Assembly: GCA_022925895.1 (NCBI GenBank) | Contig: JAKSYS010000371.1 | Coordinates: 1-60,073 of the forward strand | Direction of reading: 5' to 3' | DNA length: 60,073 nucleotides | DNA from: Fragilaria crotonensis | Lineage: Eukaryota > Bacillariophyta > Fragilariophyceae > Fragilariales > Fragilariaceae | Part shown: positions 1 through 11,584 of the stretch, one piece after another | Numbering within the stretch: position 1 is the stretch's first letter | How the letters are laid out: each line of letters opens with the position of its first letter | Translations under genes and position numbers: made by a program | The notes under the pieces: model-generated | Told to the model about the DNA's origin: nothing | Seen by the model: only the letters and a program-made list of their open reading frames with translations | The model's database searches: none

Positions 1-1295
1 CCCTTTCGCAGCATTGCGTAGTCATCTTCAAGGCCACGCGTTCTCCAAAACAAGTCCCCGACTGCCTCTTCTAATGACCTTTTGAGTTTGGTCCATTTCT
101 TGACTGGAGGGTTAATCATTTTCGGAGTAGCCTTACCAAATACCACACCGTTGCTGTCCAAATCTACGACGATAGTATCCGCACTCAGACTCTGTTCAGC
201 ATAAACCCAATTCTCTCGAATAACTCCCACTAAATACGGAATTGGAGCATCCAACATAGGGGAAAGAAATCTTGGGAGCAGAGGAACATAGAGATGACTC
301 CACTGGAGTGGAAACATGAGAGATTGTAGTATCTCGGCACAGACGGTGAGAATGGAATACTGACTTGAAATGAGCAAAACCTTTTGTTCTGTCAATAAAG
401 CATACCACAACACCATAATATTCTCCAAATCCAAGCATTCGAATAGAACATGATATGGTAATGCCACATACGCAACCGGTAATTTGGCTGGTGGAGCCCA
501 AAACTTGATGTGGCTGCGAAACACCTTGATTTCAATTTCGAAAGCACCAGGAGGCGGCGCAGGTATTTCGATACACAAGTTTTGAATGTATCTTTCGAGC
601 GGTGCTATCATGAGATTGGTTGTCGTTGCTAAGCGATACAGCTGCGTCAGATATTCGCGAAAGGCCAGCAAGTAAGGCCATGCACTCAAGATGCACAAAA
701 CTCGTGGAATATAGAGTGTGCTACCCTTCTGGTCAAACGTAATCTCAACAGCGTCTGACTCTGATGAATGCACTGTATGACGGCGATTATACGGATCCTT
801 ATCGGCAGGAAAATACTCTTCGTATATCGTCAAACATGTTCCATAGATTTTGCGCCCCTTGTCATTGGTCAAGGCAAAGTGGTGTACACGGGGCATGACG
901 TAAGTAGAAGATGGAACAATCGAATCTGAATGTGGATAGCAAAACTGAGTGATCATAGGATTCAGCGGATTGTCAAGGTAATCGGTCTGTGGGTAGCGCG
1001 CCGTGATTTTCGGCGAAAACGTGTGATCGTGCGATTGTTGTTGAGGCAAATGGATGTTCCCACCCGTTTTGTCGTCATGCAACTGAGTCGATGCTTTGGT
1101 AGGCGATCGAGATCGAGGTTCCATCCATCGAGGCTGACTACTGACAACGACAAAGTACTCGACAAGCCGTTGTTGAATGATGGAAGGTGCTTCCATAGCA
1201 GTGGATTCTGACGCCTTCCGTCGCACTTTCGTGGCAACCGCGGTGCGAGCAGGTGCAGCTGCTGGAGTCGGTGGAGATGTTGCTCTTCGACCCAT
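1..1295 (-). CDS. DENN-domain protein (Rab GEF type), 3' end cut by window
   Basis: An uninterrupted reading frame of 431 codons opens at the ATG at 1295 and runs off the left edge. Residues about 35-150 match a uDENN module (RLVEYFVVV, then PMITQFCYPHSD and YVMPRVHHFALTNDKG). A cDENN core follows, with the signatures LLTEQKVLLISS, ILTVCAEILQSLMFPLQW, HLYVPLLP and LDAPIPYLVGV. DENN proteins act as GDP-GTP exchange factors for Rab GTPases in membrane traffic; which Rab is used cannot be read here. The N-terminal 30 residues are Ala/Pro/Arg-rich and probably disordered. A dDENN part would lie outside the window. The gene is head-to-head with the chromatin remodeller at 3231, with 1.9 kb between. 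No intron is needed. Confidence 0.9.
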   Translation of the reverse strand, partial: MGRRATSPPTPAAAPARTAVATKVRRKASESTAMEAPSIIQQRLVEYFVVVSSQPRWMEPRSRSPTKASTQLHDDKTGGNIHLPQQQSHDHTFSPKITARYPQTDYLDNPLNPMITQFCYPHSDSIVPSSTYVMPRVHHFALTNDKGRKIYGTCLTIYEEYFPADKDPYNRRHTVHSSESDAVEITFDQKGSTLYIPRVLCILSAWPYLLAFREYLTQLYRLATTTNLMIAPLERYIQNLCIEIPAPPPGAFEIEIKVFRSHIKFWAPPAKLPVAYVALPYHVLFECLDLENIMVLWYALLTEQKVLLISSQYSILTVCAEILQSLMFPLQWSHLYVPLLPRFLSPMLDAPIPYLVGVIRENWVYAEQSLSADTIVVDLDSNGVVFGKATPKMINPPVKKWTKLKRSLEEAVGDLFWRTRGLEDDYAMLRK

Positions 1296-3230
1296 TGTCA
1301 AAACCGATGTGGTGGATCGTTGCGCGTAGGGATATGTTCAGCCGTTATGGGAAGGTCGATCACGTTCATTCACACAGCGCAATCCCTCTCGTCGTAGGCA
1401 CATGAAGTTTATTGCACAGTATCAACGGAAACGACGTGGGGAATGAGTGTGTGATTCCACAGCTGTTAAGTTCGGGCGCACAGTTAAACTTTCCTCGCCT
1501 TCGTGCGGACCGAGCTAGGCGTATCATAATGGAGCACATGTAGTACAAGGTAGTACTCGTACCACAATTAGAGGTACAGCGTGATCCGAGTACCATATAA
1601 CATGTTATATAGTAGCCCGCACTCTAGCCCATAGTATCCCACATTCGACGAAAAGGAGGATATATATGTATTCAAAACGAATAGTCAATGTCCTTCCAAC
1701 GGTTCGAGATTCACCACCAACGTGCACACAGGTATGTCATACTTGTAATTGCTTCCTGGAACTGATGACCTCCTACTGTACCTGTACCTACTGGCGGTAG
1801 ATCATTTCCTCTCTCCATATTAGTTTTTTATCGATGAGGTGAATTGTAGAAACGATCCTATCATACATGCGATCGTACCCTGGTACTCAACGTACCTGGT
1901 AGGGTAATACGTATGCCCCATATTCATATGCATATAGATATGTGGATATGTGTCATATGAATATGTCACCACAACGAGTACGAGTTCTCCAGTAAAGTAC
2001 AGTATGTATGCATAATGCATACCGGCTCCTTTACTCGGAGTAAGTGAGTACTGGCACTGTACGCTGTATGCAAAGGCTGAATTCGGGAGCATGTGGACAA
2101 TGCGACATTCGTGGTACCTGGTACCATGGAATATCACGTACGCGTATCACGTCATCACGTCCCAGCAAGTTGCGGAAATTATTCCTTTGTCTCATATGGT
2201 ATCTATGACGTTTCAGAACATCGATTCTATTAGGTTTCACATATACTACAGATCGTCCTTTCAGAATAAATTTCTTTTCCTTTACGTTGCCGCTTCCATC
2301 TGTCAACAAGTTTTGTGTTTAAAGAGAATGACCGCAACTTGCAGGTGCTGTATGCCAGTTGTACTACGGTAGTAGTACTATGTCAGAGTCTCAGAACACA
2401 GTCGGGGTCTACAAGTACTACCGGTAGTAGTACCATGGTACCAGGTATGGCAGAACAGGTACTGTACACATGTTCAGCTTGGGGTGAGAGTTTACAGGTA
2501 ACCCTATCCCTAACCATTTTCCATTATCGATTTTTTTCGAAAATCCTCTTCCCTCCTTTACTTCGTGGCAGCAGCCTCTTATTCTGCTGCATTGCTTATT
2601 GCAACAGCATTCTGTTTCAGAACAGGAACAAGCTCATTTCTCGTGGTGTTGAATGTAAGTTGGATGAATGCAACGAATCGTTCGAAATGAGTGGATATTG
2701 CCATTTTGCTATTGTGGGACGGTCCGCCGAGATGTAAAAAATGATGGTGGGTAAAATATTTGAATATGTGTTGTATGCATATTGCATATGCATACAACGC
2801 GCCAGCTATATTTTTTGGGTTGCGGCGAGAGAGCTCACTTTTTCCTCTGTTTTGCGACACCACCAATCCCGAACCTTGGCCTTTTTTGAAAACCTCACAT
2901 CGACGTATTCCCCCAAGTCGCGTTGAACCTGTTCCCACACACATCGGTCATTGTTTGACGGAAGACAACGACTTGCTACCACAAATACACCTTTCCCGTA
3001 GATCCTACGCCGCAAGTGGTATGTTGTAACGAAAAAGTCAATGGGTTTCATCGTGTTGATTGTTAGGACTCGCTTTCTTCTCATGCTCAATGAATCTGCA
3101 AACAAAATGACTTCGTTTCTTGGTTTGTTTTATGTTTGTGGACAAGATGCAGGTCCTCCCTCGTCACTACCTCTCATTCACTAACATCATCGTCGTTCTC
3201 TCTCCTGCATGCAGAAGGCATACACACCTC
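1296..3230. other. Intergenic, between two divergent genes
   Basis: No convincing gene. The stretch is packed with short palindromes: GTAC-centred ones (for example around 2400-2460 and 1540-1600) and CATATG/ATGCAT-centred ones (1915-1970 and 2005-2030). It must hold the promoters of the DENN gene and of the remodeller. ORFs of up to 140 codons here have no recognisable domain, overlap each other on both strands and are probably random. Confidence 0.7.
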
Positions 3231-6200
3231 ATGTCTCAAGACGGCGACTCGGGAGTTGGGCGAGCGCGTCGCAGAACTACCAAGGCCGTCAACTACGCGA
3301 AGGAGCAAGATTTTAGTGGCGACGAAGATGTCTTTGAAGATGAGGCCGAGGAGGAAGAACGGGCACCAACCATCACCACCAAGAGGAGGGGCCGACCTCG
3401 GAAATTGACGTCAACTCCTGTCGATGTTCGCATGGAACAAGACGACGATGACGGAGGGTTTGTAAGCAAGCCGGTGTATTTTGAAAAGGGGTACGATCCA
3501 ACCTTACCTCCCCTTAGAGAACGGTTTCCATTCTTGCCTGAGTATGAAGCCGATGGGTCACCGCGAATTGAACTGATTGTTGGCCGTCGGCCCATCGTGG
3601 ACCACAAGATTGACCAGGAGGATCCACTGGACGACCCGCAACACGACGACCACGGCGGTGCCGCCAAACGAGCTGCGGCTCGTCACCGCACTTTGGAAGC
3701 TTCTCCACCACCTACATCCAAGAAGAGAATAGGCGGGAAGGATGTTGCTGTACCAGGGTCCGAAGACGTTGAGTATGAATATTTGCTAAAATTCAAAGGC
3801 AAATCGTATCTGCATCTGACCTGGAAGTCCGGCCACGACTTGGAGTCTATGAACAAGTCGGCCAAGACCTTGTATCGTCGCTATCTGAAAAAGGTCGCTG
3901 CGGGGACCGAAGAAGGCCTTGAAGATCCCGACTTTGACCCTGCTTTTATTGTGCCGCAAAAAATAGTTGATGTAGCCGATCAAGAAATGACCGTCGAGCT
4001 GACTGATAAAGAATTGATTGAATGGGAAAGGGAACGAGAAAAGGAAATAGTCGACGAGGACGAGGACGACGATGAAATCGTGGTGGACGGTATTGAGAAC
4101 GTCCAAAAAGCGGAGGAAGCGAAAGACGATGATGCCAAAGAAGAGAAAGGTACGCAAATGAATCTGTTGTGACTCACTTCTGTTGTTTCCTCTCTCATAT
4201 ATCTCTGGCGTAGACGAGAGAAAGAAAGAGGAGTGGGATGAAGATGACATAGACTTCGCCACCCTTCCTCTTGACAAGCTTCGCAAGATTGTCAACAGTG
4301 ATGGTCCCTATTACCCCGTCATCGAGGGCTCCGACAACCCCTATCGCGACGGCTACATCACTGAGCCCCCTAAGAAAGCTCGAGCATCGTACCTCTTCTT
4401 TCAAAGCGCTATGCGCTCATATTTTCAGAAGCTCCATCCAAAGGCTTCACAAAGCGAGCTCATGACAATTCTTGGTGACACGTGGCGAAACATGTCGGAA
4501 CAGGAACAAGCTCCCTTTCTCCAACTAGCATCTGAAGAAGCACAGCAGCACGACAGGGAACGCACCATGATGGAAAAGGCGCAGCGACCGAACGAAGTTT
4601 GGCAGCCAATGCGTCGATGCCTGATGGTTCTCGATCGCCTTTGCAGTGATGGTTTCGCAAACATCTTTCTGGAACCAGTTGATGTGAAGGAGTTTCCAGA
4701 CTACGAAGACATCGTAGATCAACCCATGGACCTTGGCACGGTTCGCCAAAAGCTGAAAGCCAAGAAATACCAGGCTCCCGAAAACTTCGCCCGTGATATG
4801 CGCAAGGTATGGAACAATTGCAAAATTTATAATCAACACGGCTCTGCCATTTGGTTTGTCGCAGACTACATGTCGAAACAGTTCGAGCGACTTTACAGCG
4901 CATGGGTGCAAGAGTTTCGTGACCGCTTCCTTCGATGGGCGAATCCCAATGCTCGCCCCTGGGAGCACACCTGTAGAAAGTGTGACGGGAAGTGCGGGAC
5001 TCCGGACGACAAAATGATTCTTTGCGACCACTGTGATGCCATGTACGGTGTGGCATGTCTCAAATTGAAAAAGATTCCGAAGGGGTTGTGGCACTGTCCT
5101 GAGTGTAAGCCCAAGCTCAACACCAATAAGAATATTCGCCTGCAGTCTGCCATGTCTGAGACCGCTGCAAGGCGAAAGGCTGAATTGGGGGACGTGCCGA
5201 AGAAGAAAATAATGCAGACTATGTATTTGGTGAAATGGGCTGGTCTGGGTTACGAGTTTTGTACGTGGGAGACCAAGGAAGACATCAACGACGACGCTCT
5301 GATTGATGAGTATCACAGATTGAACAACATGACCCCAGATGAGCCGGATTTGGAAGAAGAGGAAGTTGAAACAGTTCTCAATTCTGCTAAGCATGTTTCA
5401 TTCGCCACTGCTGGCGGATCATATTGCATCCCTGATTTGCGAGTGCAACTTTATGCACAATCAAGGGCTTTCCAATTCTCAAAGTTTGGCTCCGACATTC
5501 CTGAACCTCTTGGTTCTATTGTTGGTCCCCAAACAAAAGCACTTCTAGATTCTTGCGGTGGTTTAGACAAAAAAGGGGTTGTCGCAAAAGTGCAGGGCAA
5601 TGGCGAAATAGATACCGAGGACGTTCTCAGGGCGACATCGGCGGACATCGACTAACCTGATTTACGACTTGAAGTGTCTCTTTGTGTTCACGATCTTGTA
5701 CATAGAGTTATCAGAGGTGATTCTCAGGACCTCATGAAAGTGAACTCCAACTTGCCTCCATTGCTGACCGGCGAATATGATGCAATCATTCCTATTACAT
5801 CAAAAGGATTGATGATGAACGTCGAGGAAATCCATGGGTCAGTCGCCTTTCTTGGATATCGTTCATTTCCTGACGGCAGCAAGGGACCAGCTGAAGTTAA
5901 CAACATAATTCGCAATGTGGGTGACAAAATCATTGCAGTCGACGGTATGAGTACAATCGACAAGACTTTCAAGGAAGTCATCCTCATGCTAAGGGAAAGC
6001 GGCAAGAACAAGTACGCATTCATGAGATTTCTAGAAAACCGTTATGCGGTATGCAACAGCGACCTCACAAGTGTCGGAAATACGGGGCGCTACACTGTGG
6101 AAGAGTTGCACAAGAAGTTCGCTTCCGACAGACAACGACTGCTTGTCCAGCGAAAACAGCATGTTCTAGACGAAGCTCCAGTCAAAGCCGATGCGGACGA

Positions 6201-9200
6201 AGAAGATGAGGAAGCAGACCCTGACGAAGACGGCGGCGGCTCGGAGGAAGATGGCAGTGAAGGTGAATTCGAACCTGATAGTGATGACGACGATCTTGTC
6301 AAAAATCGCAAGCTTCAAAAGGTTACTTCACCGAAGCCTTTAGAAGTAGGTCAAGAAGTCAGCGCTTCTCCAGCCATTCCCATCAGTGATGGAACCGAGG
6401 AGAATGCTGCCAAAAGTAAGGCTTCACCCGACAGTGAAGCTAATGCTGAGCACACGGCGAGCGGCGATCATACCGATCACGGAGCGGCCAAAAGCACGGT
6501 TATCATTCAGCACGAGACAACGCGATCTCTTGCCTATCGCCTCCTGGACATTGATGTTGGATACAGCAGTGATGAAGGTGGCGATGAAGAGTGTGTTTAC
6601 TTCATTGATGGCGTTGATGATACGTTTACAACAGAAAAAGAAATTGTCGTGTGCACTGAGCCTAGCACTGAAGAGGATCCCGACGACAAGAAGAAGTCGA
6701 GGAAGAAGAAGAAAGAGGAAGACGACGTGGAGGAAAAGAAAAGGGTGTTGCCAATGAAGCGCAACGAATTTGGTTCTCTTGGAGAACGAGGCAAAATCGC
6801 GGCCGCCGTCGCTGCTACGAGTCGCGCGCCGGACCCGAGCGACTTCATCAACTTCCCAGACCCATCACCCAAAGAGTTGGAAGCGATTCGCAAGGCTGAA
6901 GAGTTAGCCTTGGAACAAGAACAGGCGCTGGAGGCAGAAGCTCAGGCTGCGATGGAGGATTCACCCTCGAAGGCTAAGCGTTCAACTGTGAAGGTAGAGC
7001 AAATTGCCGTTACGACCGGAGAAGTGGTTCGTATTTGGGCAAATGCAGAGACAGCCTCGGCGACGCTTCAGATATCTCTTGAGGACATAAGGAGTATGCT
7101 CAAAGGGCATTACAACGAAGAACTTGGGGATGAAGTCGGGGATACAGATGGAGATACGCGCTTTCAGGGGCTGAAGTAACTGCCACCGGAGGCAGTTCCC
7201 GTGGCAGCAAGAAGGGTAAAGAGGCGTTCCTCGAATTTCGAGACAAACTGTACGATCCAGCCATTCCCCACGTTTATAAGAATGGGAATAAATTGCGTGA
7301 TTATCAAGTTGACGGTGTTAATTGGTTGGCTAGTACCTGGTACAAACGTCACAGTTGCATCCTCGCTGATGAGATGGGTAAGTCTGTCTTACTGATTATA
7401 CGTTGCGTTCACTGGCATTTCTGACGAGAACTTTACAGGACTTGGAAAGACGGTTCAAATCGTTACCTACATTGAGCACATATATCGCGTCGAGAAGATT
7501 CATCGCCCCTTCCTTGTTGTTGTTCCGCTTTCAACAGTCGAGCATTGGAGACGAGAATTCCAGGGCTGGACTGACATGGTTTGCTGTGTTTATCACGACA
7601 GACAAAGAATTTGGCGTGATGTCATGCGTGAGTATGAATGGTACTTTGACGACCGTCCGCATACTCCGGAGTTTCTGAAGTTTGATGTGCTTGTCACCAC
7701 CTATGACACTCTGATTGGAGACTTCGATATCATTGGCCAGATTCCGTGGCGAGTTGCTGTCGTTGATGAAGCGCACCGTCTTCGAAACATCAAGGGGAAA
7801 CTCCTCGAGTGCATGAAGGAAATCAGTGCCAGAGGAACGCTTCAGTACGGTTTTCAAAGTCGTGTACTCATGACGGGCACACCTCTTCAAAACAACACTC
7901 AAGAACTTTGGACATTGCTGAATTTTATTGAACCTTCAAGTTTCCAAGCATGGAAGAGTTTCAGGCAAAATTTGGAAACATGGCCAATCGAGAGCAGGTG
8001 GAGGCTCTACAGAAGAAGATTTCACCATACATGCTTCGTCGTGTGAAGGAGGATGTTGCCAAAGATATCCCAGCGAAAGAAGAAACTGTCATCGACGTCG
8101 AGCTCACAAGCATTCAAAAGCAGTATTACAGGGCTATCTTCGAGCATAATCATGCCTTTCTTAGCATGGGTCCGACCCGTTCGAACGCTCCGAAGCTGAT
8201 GAATATTCAGATGGAGCTCAGGAAGTGCTGCAATCACCCTTTCCTGCTCGATGGAGTTGAGAGCAGAGAAATGGAGAAGGCATTCAGCGAATTCCTCGAA
8301 CAAGGGAAATTCGCAGGAAAATCCACAGAAGCGCAGCAGGAACTCTTGAACGAGCGTGGATACGTGATGACCAGCGGAAAGATGGTTCTGCTTGACAAGC
8401 TGCTACCGAAACTCAGAGCTGAGGGACACAAGGTGCTTATCTTTAGTCAGATGGTCAGAATGCTTGACTTAATCTCTGAATATGCTGACTTCAGAGGTTT
8501 TCGCCACGAGCGCCTCGACGGGCGTGTGAGAGGAAACGAAAGACAAAAAGCCATCGATCGATTTGAGACGGAAAAGGACAGTTTCATGTTTCTCCTCTCT
8601 ACCCGTGCGGGTGGTGTCGGTATCAATCTGACCGCAGCAGGTAAGTGCCATGGCAAAGTTCCCGAACAAACACAACCCGATCTCAATTTTTTCTACAGAC
8701 ACTTGCATTATCTTTGACAGCGATTGGAACCCCCAAAATGATGTCCAGGCTCAGGCTCGTTGCCATCGTATCGGACAGACGAAGGACGTTAGAATCTACA
8801 GGCTAGTCACCAGTCGTACTTTCGAGCAGGAGATGTTTGATCGCGCTAGCAAAAAGCTGGGCTTGGAACAAGCCGTTCTCGGAACCTTTAACAATGACAA
8901 CGATGATGACAAGCCTACCTCAAAAGAAATGGAACAGCTTTTGAAGAAAGGCGCCTATGCTTTATTGGACGACGAAGACGAAGAAACCAACCAATTCTGT
9001 GCGGATGACATTGATTCCATCCTTGCCAAGCGAACCCGAACACGCGTCGTAGAAGGTACTAAGACTGCCTCTTGGTTAAACAAGGCTGGGATGGTTGTGA
9101 GCAAGAGTAAATTTGCCTCCGAAGGTGGCTCTGCTGGTGTCGACGTTGACGACCCAAACTTCTGGCAGAAGGTGATGCCTGATTTCGTCACCCCTCAGAT

Positions 9201-11496
9201 CATGCTTGAGAAGCTGAACGAATTGTCCGACATGATCGATGGCGTAAGTGTGACGAAAAAAGGTGTTGGTCGTGGCCGCGGACGATGGAAGAAGAAGGAC
9301 CAAGAGTCCAATGGTGAGGCGAAGGCAATTGAATCGGAAGGCCAACCTGTTGGCGATAGCATTGCCCCCACTGCTGGTGACCAGAACCCTGCGAATCCTG
9401 TCGAACCGGAGAATGTTGAGAAGGATGAGGATGAAGATGCAATCGATGAAGAAGAAGATGACGACGACGAGGAAAAGGAGGAAGCGAAGGCGGTGCTCTC
9501 CAGAACCAATCAGCGAAAAATTGCGAAGTTCATGGCCGACATGAAGAGTATGATGGATGGTATTCTAGAAGAAGCTGAGGACGATTCACTGCAAAACAGC
9601 GATAAGCAAGCGTGCCAAAAACTCCTTCTCACTATATCCATCAAGGAACGTCTCTTTACCGATGAGCAGAGGCATCTCGCTCGATCGTTGCTAAAAAGGT
9701 TGGAAGGTGACCGAAGGAGGCGATGCAGGACCTCAACAGATGGGCCGACATCTAGAGTTTCCAATCCGAGAGCCATTCACGAGACTCCTGAGAAAGAATA
9801 CGGCATTCCTGACGACCTTCTTATTCTCAGCAAGCAGCAAAGGCGAAAGCGGCGCAAAGATGCTGGTACAAAGCGGCGCAGCAAAAAGGGTGTCGACGAC
9901 GAAGATGACGTCGACGAAGACGGATACCTCCGGCACTCGGACGACGAGGGTGATTGGTCGGACGTTGGCGATGACATTTACGGGGTTGGAGCTAGCAAGA
10001 AGCGCGCTACCATCAGCATCAAGGAAGCTCGTCGTCGGAGAGGATGGGCTCACGACGATGATGCGGCAACTGCAGCAGGACGGCCATGGCCCGCGTTCCC
10101 TCGTCACCTTGTCAATGAGGTTTTGGGGTCACTCCTAGATGAAGTCATGGAATACGACAAGACCACTAGCGGAGGTATGTTTTCTGAGCCCGTGCCTCGC
10201 GATCAGTATCCGGAGTACTATGAACAGATTAAGAAACCCATGGACTATGGCACAATGAAAGCGAAGCTGGAGCGTGGTGAGTATCGTTCCGCACAAGCAA
10301 TGCAAAAAGACTTCATCCTTGTCATGCAAAATTGCGTGAAATTCAATGCGCCAAACTCTGATGTAGTGAGGGAAGCACGCCAACAAGCCCTCCTGCGCCC
10401 TGACGCCTTGCGCAAGGCAGCTAAAAAGTTCAACCTCTTCCTGGCCGAGGACGGTTCTGTCTTGGAGATAATCGACGACGAGAAGAAGAAAGAAACCAAC
10501 CCCGATGGCACGCCGAAGTTGAAAAAGAAGCGACGCAAGAAGGGTGACGAGCCCGACGACGACAGCACCACAAAGCCGATCAAGCGTCGCAGAACGACGA
10601 AAAAATTCGTCGTTGAGAAGGACGACGTCGACGATGACGACACTGTCTCTGAAGAAGAAGAGGTGGTCACAGAAGTGCTTAAGAAGCCAAGAATCAAGAT
10701 ACGTCTCAACGGGGACGACAAGAAGCCGAAAAAGATTGTCAGAAAGCGTAAGCAAGTTGAGGTTGATGTGGACGACGAAGGCGCAGATGCCGACGTTGAG
10801 AAAACTCCGATGCCTAAATTAAGGCGTGGCGGTAAGAAGAAGGTGGGGGCCGAAGTCAGCGAGGTACCAAAGAAGAAACGGAAAAAGGTTGAGAAGGTCG
10901 AAGGGAGCGACGACGATCATTCCAACCCCGAGCCACCGAAAGCGATCTCACCCGTGCCCGACGCACTAGCCGACGAACCCGAGAATGGCGAAAGCCTCTC
11001 CTTGTATATGAACGTTGGATACTGGAAGAGTGAGCGTGAGAAGTTAGACGGCACTTTCAAAGCTGCCAATAGCCTTTTTGCCAAGCATGGACCGTGGAAA
11101 CTTCCGGACGAGGTTGGCGAAGATCGCTTCACTTCTGTTGCTCACACCGTCTTGGCAAAGATGGCGAAGCACGATCACTACTCGGTTTTTGCCCATGCTG
11201 TTACAGAGGACGAAGCTCCTGATTACTACGACATTATCAAGAAACCGATGGACTTTGGCAAGATGTTGCGAAAGGTTGAAAAGGGAGAATACGGCAGCGG
11301 GTCGTCGGCAGCAGGTGCCCTATACGAGGATTTCAGGCTCGTGTTCAACAACTGCAACTTATACAACGACGAGGAGGGCGAGGTCTTGGAAGAAGCGACG
11401 AGAGTTTTTAGTTTGCTCCCTGAGACGTATGCCATGGCCTGTCGCTCAACTCTTGGTAAACGAAAGAACATCAAGGAACGATATTCTAAGGGATAG
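3231..11496 (+). CDS. CHD-like SNF2 chromatin remodeller with HMG box, three bromodomains, PHD finger and PDZ-like domain
   Basis: A spliced ORF of about 2,631 residues. Domains in order, by approximate residue: partial chromodomain (178-235, [18 protein letters not shown]); HMG box (360-425, [17 protein letters not shown]); bromodomain 1 (435-538, [20 protein letters not shown]); PHD finger (557-606, CRKCDGKCG to HCPEC); chromodomain 2 (641-679, [16 protein letters not shown]); PDZ-like (780-877, [20 protein letters not shown]); SNF2 ATPase (1270-1760) with Walker A DEMGLGKT split by an intron, DEAH in [19 protein letters not shown] and helicase C motif [14 protein letters not shown]; bromodomain 2 (2163-2280); bromodomain 3 (2510-2616, [15 protein letters not shown]). 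Acidic linkers join the domains. It should read methylated and acetylated histones and slide nucleosomes in the nucleus. ATG 3231 was chosen because the upstream frame looks like leader. One base is missing near 7945-7949, and an in-frame stop at 5653 must lie in an intron. Confidence 0.9.
4150..4213 (+). other. Intron 1 of the chromatin remodeller
   Basis: A 64-nt phase-1 intron starting GTACGC and ending GCGTAG. Removal fuses the acidic KEEK segment to [12 protein letters not shown] in frame. Confidence 0.85.
5561..5674 (+). other. Probable intron 2 of the chromatin remodeller (borders unsure)
   Basis: Coding-like sequence on both sides is in the same frame but separated by TAA at 5653-5655. 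A branch-point-like ACTAAC (5651-5656) lies 18 nt before an AG at 5673-5674. A donor at 5558 or 5561 keeps the frame, but neither resembles the GTA/GTAAG donors of the other introns. An alternative is donor 5623 with acceptor 5727. Confidence 0.4.
7094..7167 (+). other. Intron 3 of the chromatin remodeller
   Basis: A 74-nt phase-1 intron, GTATGC to TTTCAG. It links LQISLEDIR to [16 protein letters not shown] and moves the frame exactly as needed for the start of the SNF2 ATPase. Confidence 0.8.
7378..7438 (+). other. Intron 4 of the chromatin remodeller, inside Walker A
   Basis: A 61-nt intron, GTAAGT to TTACAG. It splits the ATP-binding motif as DEMG | LGKT; joining restores DEMGLGKT. Confidence 0.95.
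8641..8698 (+). other. Intron 5 of the chromatin remodeller
   Basis: A 58-nt phase-1 intron, GTAAGT to CTACAG. It joins GINLTAA to [15 protein letters not shown], a conserved SNF2 helicase C junction. Confidence 0.95.
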
Positions 11497-11584
11497 GATA
11501 ACGAACTTCATAACTACCATGTTTCTTACGATGAACGATGTTAGCCCTTCACCAGCCATGAGCTGCTTCTTTAGGCATAAACTG

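Noticed and set aside
2498-2516. Telomere-like AACCCTATCCCTAACC
   Set aside because: Only two imperfect units; more likely a chance or telobox-like motif than an interstitial telomere.
7940-7950. Tiny intron or programmed frameshift in the remodeller
   Set aside because: A GT-AG pair here would be only 9 nt; no slippery site with downstream structure is evident, and a missing A in CAAGC restores the conserved [13 protein letters not shown] reading.
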